The notes below the pieces were generated by a model. The model was not told where the DNA came from and ran no database searches. It worked only from the letters and a program-made list of their open reading frames with translations. 36,453 bases of DNA from Chara braunii (Eukaryota > Streptophyta > Charophyceae > Charales > Characeae): NCBI GenBank assembly GCA_003427395.1, contig BFEA01000010.1:3001978-3038430 (forward strand), given 5' to 3'. Position numbers and translations under genes: made by a program. Within the stretch, counting starts at the first letter, position 1. The number at the start of each line of letters is the position of its first letter. Positions 28,934 through 36,453 of the stretch are shown in pieces.

Positions 28934-29950
28934 AGACCTCTCGAAAGAGAATCTGCCCAATCAAGAAACCAACTTGATTGATTGACTGATTGATTGATTG
29001 ACTGATTGATTGATTGATTGATCGATCGATTGATTGATTGACTGATTGATTGATTGATTGATCAATGAAGTAGGGATTCGTCAAATTTCTGCAAAAATAA
29101 ATAAATAAATTATGTTCTACTAAAGTTGTCAACTTGTCACCTTGATTAGCAGTAATTAACACTAACCCCGGATTTGCGCTAATCACGAATTAGCACTAAT
29201 CCGCAATTAGTGTTCTAACGCAAATCAAGATTAACAACTAATTAACAGATTAAAGTTTTGGAAATTCTTTTTCTTTACTTATCTTCTTTCTGTTGCAAAA
29301 AACAAATTCCTAAATTCACACTTTCGGCAATCCGCGAATTTCAAAAATCCGACAATTTCTGTATTTCGCGAAATCAACGAATACTGCGAATTCCAAAAAT
29401 TCCAAAAATTTTGGTCTTCCACAAAATCTGCGAATTCCACGAATTCCAAAATTCTGTGAATTTCAAAAATTCTGAAAAGCTCGGCACTCCGCTATTCCAC
29501 GGAAATACGAAAGTAGCAAGTTAGGTTTAGGACAGTTTTTCGGTTTTGAGGAATCGCATCCGAATTAGGGTTTCATTTTCGCAAGGTCCTTGGTAAGTCC
29601 AAAACTTTACGATTTCCCTAATCTGACCTACCGCATTTCTCGAAATTCAAAATCATGTGCCTAATTCCGTTTTCTGAAAATCGACATAATTCAAAGAAAT
29701 TCCTTTATGAAATTTCAATAATTTTCACGAATTTAAAATTTTGCGATTTTCGTTCTTTATTCCGTTAACCTTTTTCTTACTGCTCGTTATCTGATAGATG
29801 CCTCCCTAATTCTCAAATTGACAGATTTCAACAAAAAAAAAAAGAGCTTTTTTCTTTTTCTTTTTTTTTTCTGTTGATTAGTACCCGGGATTGGAAATTG
29901 GAGTCCGGTGTTTGCTTGTTTGCGTGTTTCTTGCCACCCCTCTTTGTACT
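28934..29950 (+). other. Leader of element G
   Basis: About 1 kb without genes. It holds a TTGA tetranucleotide array (28974-29064), sequence with repeated AATTAGCACTAA-like words (29140-29250), and an AT-rich tract made of GAATTTC/AAAATTC words (29240-29870) ending in T-rich runs. Its resemblance to the mirror-image region 22200-22605 suggests that this leader type is a family trait. Confidence 0.65.
28974..29064 (+). repeat. (TTGA)n array
   Basis: TTGATTGATTGACTGA-type tetranucleotide repeats, with TGATCGATCGATTG in the middle. It sits about 40 bp after the PBS. Confidence 0.95.
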
Positions 29951-29954
29951 ATGG

Positions 29955-30060
29955 CAGCGCCACATCAGCAAGTGCCACGTCAGCAAGTGCCACGACAGCG
30001 AGTGCCACATCAGCAAGTGCCACGTCAGCAAGTGCAACGTCAACAAAGTGCCACGTCAAC
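29955..30060 (+). repeat. 15-bp minisatellite encoding a pentapeptide repeat
   Basis: CAGCAAGTGCCACGT units, about seven, with variants. The unit is five codons, so the array stays in frame at the start of gag. Degenerate GCCACGTCA units continue to about 30095. Confidence 0.9.
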
Positions 30061-30805
30061 AGGGGCCACGTCAATAGCAGGGCCACGTGAGCAGCACCAC
30101 CTCAGCCGAGATAGTACAGCTAACTGCAGCTTATGCTCCGACACAGCAAATGCATCGCAGCACGTGAAGGGCGGGCAGCGGCAGCAGAACAGCAGTTACC
30201 CCTGCCCTCCCCTGTGAAATGGAGGCCCAGGGCAACCCCAAGTGGACAATGCCGCATCCGGCAGTCCACGTGAGGTGCGCAGCACGAACCCCCTGGTCCC
30301 ACAGGTCCAGCAGGAGAGGTCCACTGCGACACCTGCAAGAGCCCTGGACGCTGCGCCAGTCCGACAGCATGGTGAGACCATGACAGCCTTCTTGGCCCGA
30401 CTGGCCACCTACATGCAACAAGTACAAGAGGAACAGCGACGCGAGCCGGCAGCTGAAGCCGCACGCCTCAACGCCATTGCATGCGACGCGGAGCAACAGC
30501 GCCGGCAGCACACTGAAGCAGCTGCCAACCATAATAAAGCTCGACGAGATGCCACTTCCGTCCTCATGCAGCAGGAAGCCGCCCATACCGCAGCACTCCA
30601 AGCATGGAATTTTGATCCGGCGGAGACGCACACGGAACCAACTGCGGAGAAACAGACCAAGTCAGCCCTCGCCAACATCATGCACCAAGTCATCCTCACT
30701 TGCAACTGGCAACAAGTGGAGTTGGCTCGGCAGGCACATATCATTTCTGATTACGAGGAGACTCTCAAGAGTCTCCATGCCCGCCTTGACGATCTGGAGA
30801 GGGAT

Positions 30806-30855
30806 GACGCGTCGCACAGGCACAAGGCATGACACGTCGCACAGGCACAAGGCAT
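30806..30855 (+). repeat. 25-bp tandem duplication breaking gag
   Basis: GACGCGTCGCACAGGCACAAG plus CAT at 30806-30830 is repeated at 30831-30855 with one mismatch. Twenty-five is not a multiple of three. The duplication introduces the TGA at 30830-30832 and accounts exactly for the frame change between the two gag halves. Confidence 0.93.
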
Positions 30856-31191
30856 CCTCAAGCACCGATCCAAAGATCCACGAGTTGGAGGACCGAATGG
30901 ATCACCTCGTAGCGCTCATCAGAAATTTGAACAGTTTCCAACGACCGACGACCATCAGCCAACAAATAGCCGCCCTACAAGCGGACCTGCGTCAGCTGCA
31001 GCAGCAACCAACCGGGACCTGCAACAGCATGACATCCAAACAGTACAAGATGTCGAAGTTCGGCATCGACAAGTTCGATGACTACCACAAGGCGGACCCC
31101 ATAAGCTGGTGGCAATGGTTCACCAACGAGCTCTCCATTCACTTGGTCCCGCCAGAATCGAAGATCTCAGCTCTTTACCTTTGCAGCACCG

Positions 31192-32425
31192 GTGCCAGCC
31201 AAGTAAGGCTCAACCACCTGGCACAAACCGACGGCGCCGAGGTCGCCAAGCTCTACAACAAGATCACTTGGGAGGCCATAACCAAGAAGTGGCGGAAACA
31301 CTTCATCGTCGACGACGCTCAAGGCAAAGGCGCGAACCGGATCTTCACCATGCACCAAGGCAGCCAATCAACACGCGAATGGCTAACCGAGTGGCAGAAA
31401 CTTGTGACGATTCAAAACCTCGATATACCATTCGTACATCTTGTCGCGAATTCTTCCAGCTTCGGTTGACACATTGAGCATGGCCCTTGGGCAGCGCAGC
31501 CTGTACATGGACTTTGACCAGATTGTGGAAAAGGCGTGAGACATAATCCAAACAAATCGGTGGGACGCTAACAAGTGGCGCAGCCGACCGAATTTTGTGG
31601 AGAAGGGCAAAGGCCCACGGACGCAGCAAGTCGCTGCTGTCCAATTTGATAGACAAGAGGACGACAAGGCGGGGATTCTCGAGTCTAGTGAAGGAGATGA
31701 AGCCAACGCCCTTCCGCCACGAGGCAACAACAAGAAGAAAAAGGCGAAATCCCCGTCAACAACGAGAGTCGGACAGTCGAATGAGCCGTGGAAGAAGTTC
31801 TGCCTCACGGTACCAGCCAAGTGTGGCTCAACCACCTGGCACAAACCAAAGGCGTCGAGGTCGCCAAGCTCTACACCAAGATCACTTGGGAGGCCATGAC
31901 CGAGAAGTGGCAGAAACGCTTTATCGTCGATGACACTCAAGGCAAAGGCGTGAACCGGATCTTCACCATGCACCACGACAGCCAGTCAACACGCGAATGG
32001 CTAACCAAGTGGCAGAAACTTGTGACAATTCCAAACCTCGATATACCATTCGTACATCTTCGTCGCGAATTATTCCAGTAGTCGGTTGACACATCGAGCA
32101 CGGCCCTTGGGGAGCGCAGCCTGTACTCGGACTTTAACCAGATCGTGGAAAAGGCGAGGAAGGAATCCAAACAAATCGGTGGGCCGCCAACAAGCGGTGC
32201 AGCCAACCAAATTTTGTGGAGAAGGGCAAAGGCCTATGGATGCAACAAGTCACTTCTCTCCAATTCGATGGACAAGAGGACGACCAGGCGCTGACTCACG
32301 AGTCTAGCGAAGGAGACGGAGTCAACGCCCTTCCGCCACGGCGCAACAACAAGAAGAAAATGGCAAAATCTGCGTCAACAACGAAACAGCCGAATGAGTC
32401 GTGGAAGAAGTTCCACCCCATGGAG
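31192..32425 (+). repeat. 618-bp tandem duplication in gag of element G
   Basis: GT(G/A)CCAGCCAAGT starts at 31192 and again at 31810 (period 618, exactly 206 codons). Copy 1 and copy 2 run in parallel from the LNHLAQT region through to the lysine-rich linker (AACAACAAGAAGAAAA and GTGGAAGAAGTTC). The inverted gag copy at 26590-27845 has one. The copies differ by many substitutions and a few indels. Confidence 0.93.
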
Positions 32426-32458
32426 GAGCAATACAAGCTCCGCCAGAAGTGGAACTGT

Positions 32459-32500
32459 TGCTATTGGTGCAATAGCACCAAGCACACGACGTCTCAATGC
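32459..32500 (+). other. CCHC zinc knuckle of Gag, element G
   Basis: C-x2-C-x4-H-x4-C is intact. The inverted relative at 26648-26689 has lost it. Confidence 0.92.
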
Positions 32501-35500
32501 CCCAACAAAGGCAAAGAAGACGTTCGCCCACAGCAAAGCTCGAGAAACTGAGCTCCACGGGAAGTGAGGCGACTCCACATCCTACTCCGTCGGAGATCGT
32601 TGCCTTGCTAGCAACCTCCTCCACGTCCAGGGAACATGCCTATGTCGCAAGTCTTCAAGAAAGTTACGAAGACTATTCTGTCCAGTTGGTCCCTTCGTTG
32701 GACCAACCTCTCCACGTGCAAGAGTCATACGTGTGCACGACTTCATCACCATCGCCAAGTGAACCAGCATCCTCGCCTACACTACTCAGGGACTCGTCAG
32801 TGTGGTTTAAACTTGAGGACCTCGACTAATTGACGCCGGAGGACTTCCAATGGATTCCTCTTCCCCCAGCTGGTTCCTTGCCGAAGCTGCATTGCAACGC
32901 CCTAATGGTGGAACTACACAACTACTTGCACACTGCAGTACCAACTCCGTTGATGGAAGACGGAGTAGCGGTTGTTGACCTTCACAAGTACATTGCGAAG
33001 ATTGATCGCGAGTACGCAACGCAACGGTACGACAACATCAACGCACCGTTACTCTACATCTGCATTCAGATCGGGAAGGCAACCTACAGCACCTTGATTG
33101 ATTGTGGAGCTACTCGCAACTACATCATCGAAGACTTCATGGCACGCGCCGACCTTGTGCCGCGCGTTTGAAGGAAATCGCAGCCCACACAACTCACATT
33201 GGCCGATGGTCATACGCACAAGTCCATTGACCGGTGCGTTGACTTCGTTCCCGTGTACTTCGCCCCGCATGCACGCGAGGTCGTGTCCTTCGACATATTG
33301 GACACAAAGTTCGACATGATTTTGGGCATGTCGTGGCTGCACAGCGAGAACCACCCGGTGAACTTTTACTGCGGCACCGTTCATGTTCGTGACCGAAACG
33401 GGGTACTTGTTCCATATATGGTCCCCCCACCTCACCCTTCGATTGGTTGTCACGTGGTCTCCTCGACAAGCATTCGCAACTCCATCGCACCGAATGACGT
33501 GGAGGAAATGGGCATTCGCTTCGTGCACACGCTCGCTCCTCCCGACGCGCCAGCAGGAGAACAGCCATCGGATCCGTGTATTTTTGAGCTTCTTGACTCC
33601 TACGGCCCCGTTTTTTAAGCCCCCACCAGAATCATACTGAATCCACCAATTCCTCACGAGATCATCCTCGAAGACGGGGTCATACCTCCACGCGGATGTA
33701 TTTACCGCATAACCAAGGAGGAACTCGAGGCGTTAAGAACGCAACTCGATGACCCCATGACAAGGGTTGGATTCACCCTTGATGTTCCTCGTACCGTGCA
33801 CCCATTCTCTTTGTCCGGAAGAAGAACAAGGCGCCGCACTTATGCATTGACTATCGTAAGCTCAACGATCAAACCGTTAAGAATGTCGGCCCACTCCCAT
33901 GCATCGACGATCTTCTCGAAGGTTTGGGCGGCGCCAAATACTTCTTCAGGTTGGACCTCAAGACCGGTTACCACCAGCTCAGGATCCATCGAAGAGATCA
34001 CTACAAAACCGCGTTCAAGACACGGTACGGGCACTTCGAGTGGGTCATAATGCCATTCGGCCTCACGAATGCCCGGCCACCTTCCAAGCGGCAATGACAA
34101 TGGAGTTTCGCGACATGTTGGACCAGTTTGTGCTCGTCTACCTTGATGACATCTTGATGTATAACCGGACTTTGGACAAGCACATCGTACATCTATGCGT
34201 TGTTTTGGACAGGCTACGTACGGCCAAGTACAAGGCCAACCGAGCCAAGTGCGAATTCGCACAACAAGAGCTCGAGTACTTTGTGACACCGCAAGCCATC
34301 AGTCCGCTCGCGGATAAGATCAATGTCATCCAAGATTGGTCGGAACCGACCAACGCCACGGAAGTTCGCTCTTTATGGGATTGGTCGGGTCCAACCAACG
34401 CTTCATCGGAGAATACGCACAGATCGCCACACCCTTGTCAAGATTGCAGTTTCCAAAGGTGCCCTTCCATTTCACCGACGATGTCCGAAGTTCATTTCGT
34501 TAATTGAAGACGCTATTGATCCTCGCTCCCGTCTTGAGTATCTACGATTCCACCTTGGCTACGTGAGTTACTACGAACGCTTCCAGCTACGGCATGGGTG
34601 CAGTTTTGGAACAACACGACGGAGTAGATTGGCATCCGCTTGAGTATTTCAACCACAAGGTGCCTCCCATCAACTCGGTTGATGATGCGGGGAAGGAGTT
34701 GCTCGCTTTCGTCACGGTACTCAAGTGTTGGCGACACTTCCTCCTCGGGCATCGTAGGTTCACTTAGGCTACGGATAATAACCCATTAACCTACTACAAG
34801 ATGCAAGACACGGTGAGCAGCACGATCACTCGGTGGATGTACTTCATCGACCAATTCGACTTCACACTGAAACACATTTCGGGCCTCTCCAACCGAGCCG
34901 CGGATGCTTTGTGCATTTACTCACTATGCGTTCAATTTCGACGACACCCTTCATCAGCATTTTGTGCGAGTATACAAGTCCGATTCGGAATTCGCCACGC
35001 TCTACGAGCAACTATCCTCGGATCACCCGCCGGCCAGCCAGTATCGTGTCGTCGACGGCTACGTGCTGCTTCATTCACGAGGCAAGGACTTACTTTGCGT
35101 CCCGCACAACGTCACCTACAGACTCGCCTCCTCGGCAAGTACCACGACTCGCGACTCGCCGGCCACTTCGGAATCAACTGTACGATTACAAGACTTCGAC
35201 AATGATTCCAGTGGCCCGACCTCATTACCGACGTCACTTGGTATTGCGACTCTTGTGAAGTTTGCGGACGAAGCTAGCCCCACAATCGCAACCCCTATGG
35301 AGTTACACCCGTTGCCCATCCCGCGGGAACCCGGCCTCTCCATTGCTATGGACGTCACCGGCCCATTCCCCCACGACCGCTTCGGTCACGACGGCATTTT
35401 CACGGTCGTTGACCGTTTGAGCAAGTACACACGATTTCTACCTTGCACGTACTACGCCACGGCTCCCGGGCTTGCGCGACTCTCGCACACCGGCTGGACT

Positions 35501-36445
35501 TGCGGCCACGGCGTTCCGGAAGACATCATCAGCGACCATGACAGTCGTTTTATGTCGGCATTGTAGACTGCTCTCATGAAGGAGTCTGACACCGAAATAT
35601 AACCCAGTTCCGCTCGGCATCCACAAACAAACGGGCAAAAGGAGCGGGCATATCAAACTGCTCAAATGATGCTTCGTACGCTCATCCGTCCAGATCAAAA
35701 GAATTGGGTTGACCGCCTCCGCGACATCGACTTCGCCCACAACACTTCGTTGCATCCGGCGATCAACGTGACTCCATTCGAGTTGCACTGCAGTGGTCAA
35801 AAAGGCTGTATCTTCGCTGATCTTCCATTCCCTCGGACTGCCGACATCAACGCCGCTTGTTTTCCCGCCTCCATTCGGAAGTATAGGAACTTGCTGGCTA
35901 AAGCCCACGCCAACATGCAAAAGGCTCAAGTCCGCATGCAACAGCAAGCCAACAGGTGTCGCGTGCCATGCCCTATCCGCGCCGGCGACCTTGTGTGGGT
36001 CTCCACGGAGGAGTTTCCACTTGAACAAGACGTCTCGTGCAAGCTACTTCCTAAGTGGTTTGGACCATGGACCGTCATATCAGCCGTGGGTGATGAGCCT
36101 GATGGCCCTTCTTTTGTGATCGACATCCCGCCGCGTCTACCAGTGCACCCGATCTTCCACGCCTCCAAGCTGGCCACATATACACCAGCCAAGAGCAACG
36201 ACTTCCCGAGCCGACGATCGCAGGACCCTCCTATGGATGGTTATCATGAAGTCGATTGCATCATCACGCATCACAAGCACGGCAACAAGCCAATGCAATA
36301 CAAGGTCACATTCAAGTGGTGCGACCGCAACGACACGTTGTTGGGTGAAAACCCGGGGAGGGGCTACCTACCGTTCGCTGAAGCCATGGGCTACGGCGCC
36401 TGTCACTTCGCCGCGCCCGCCTCCGAGGTCCTCAGCGACCAGTAG
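32497..36445 (+). pseudogene. pol: pol pseudogene, element G (PR-RT-RNaseH-IN-chromodomain)
   Basis: Starts in the -1 frame relative to gag, overlapping it by at least 55 nt. Protease: D-C-G-A-T-R at 33100-33117, plus FDILDTKFDMILGM. RT: about 33720-34400, with LDLKTGYHQ (about 33950) and YLDD at 34139-34150. RNase H: about 34570-34910 (DDAGKELLAF, ADAL). Integrase: H-H pair (YHDSRLAGHFG, about 35135) and C-x2-C (about 35252), catalytic D at 35351 and 35534, E at 35642. Tail: GPW (about 36060), HASKLA, then a chromodomain-like segment (about 36245-36350). The stop is TAG 36443-36445. Stops at 32827, 33169, 33616 and 35564 and several frameshifts make it dead. Confidence 0.9.
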
Positions 36446-36453
36446 GGGTTGAC

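Larger units (their letters stand above)
29951..32551 (+). pseudogene. gag: gag pseudogene, element G
   Basis: The probable start ATG is at 29951. Residues 4-35 or so are a pentapeptide repeat (QQVPR/QQVPH). The same frame continues to 30830 with one TGA at 30215-30217 and includes a long Q/E/A-rich helical region. A 25-bp duplication (30806-30855) shifts the frame by +1. The capsid-like region (KFGIDKFDDYHKADPISWW onwards) follows from about 31040, and its second half is present twice (31192-32425). The CCHC knuckle at 32459-32500 (CYWCNSTKHTTSQC) is intact, and the stop is TGA 32549-32551. Other breaks lie near 31450, 31540 and 32080. Pol overlaps in the -1 frame. Confidence 0.85.
27840..36453 (+). 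mobile_element. Ty3/gypsy LTR retrotransposon, element G (3' end outside window)
   Basis: LTR (about 27840-28918), PBS (28922), long leader with TTGA array and AT-rich tract, gag from 29951, and pol to a stop at 36443-36445. The window ends 8 bp later, so the 3' LTR is not visible. Protein sequences are distinct from families A and D (for example D-C-G protease, a different RT and gag). Gag and pol are both broken by duplications, frameshifts and stops. Confidence 0.92.

Noticed and set aside
1-36453. CRISPR arrays, operons, bacterial promoters, rRNA or tRNA genes
   Set aside because: None were seen. The direct repeats present are LTRs, minisatellites or tetranucleotide arrays without spacer structure, and the only tRNA-related signals are primer-binding sites.

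Overview
The window looks like nuclear DNA of a plant-lineage eukaryote. It is built almost entirely from decayed Ty3/gypsy LTR retrotransposons with chromodomain-like integrase tails. Three primer-binding sites match the plant initiator tRNA-Met type (TGGTATCGGAGC), and there are microsatellites, minisatellites, a large N gap and no bacterial-style gene organisation. The protein style recalls the very repeat-rich genomes of charophyte green algae such as Chara. That placement is from memory and was not computed.

Layout. (A) 1-8056: a nearly complete + strand Ty3/gypsy element, with a 5' LTR cut by the window edge, PBS, leader, gag, pol in the -1 frame, and 3' LTR. Its LTRs differ by roughly 4% by eye, and it is disabled by nonsense codons. 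(B) 8057-13775: a block of different character without recognisable genes, holding a few orphan ORFs. At 11983-13204 it is interrupted by a non-autonomous element with a 9-bp target-site duplication and a 118-N assembly gap. (C) 13776-15770: a - strand 3' fragment of family A (LTR with a 311-bp internal duplication, plus the integrase tail), truncated at its 5' side. (D) About 15780-22190: a second, related + strand element (gag, protease, RT, RNase H, integrase, chromo-like tail) with many stops and frameshifts. (E) 22200-25585: - strand LTR and leader debris, TCAA/TTGA arrays and an 85-bp perfect tandem duplication. (F) 25585-27845: a - strand gag-protease fragment of a third family. (G) About 27840-36453: a + strand element of that third family, with LTR, PBS, long leader, gag with internal duplications, and pol to the integrase/chromodomain stop just before the window ends.

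How the parts work together. In intact relatives, LTRs supply promoter and terminator, the PBS primes reverse transcription from tRNA-iMet, Gag forms the particle, and Pol (protease, RT, RNase H, integrase) copies and inserts the element. No copy here has an intact Gag and Pol, so all coding features are called as pseudogenes.

The most noteworthy signal is at the gag/pol junction of elements A and D. Element D has a canonical slippery heptamer (C CCA AAA), a 9-nt spacer and a perfect 9-bp hairpin with a 9-nt loop that contains the gag stop. Element A has the same hairpin at the same place with a synonymous compensatory base-pair change. This looks like a conserved -1 programmed frameshift element. 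I found no convincing host gene and no defence or metabolic system.
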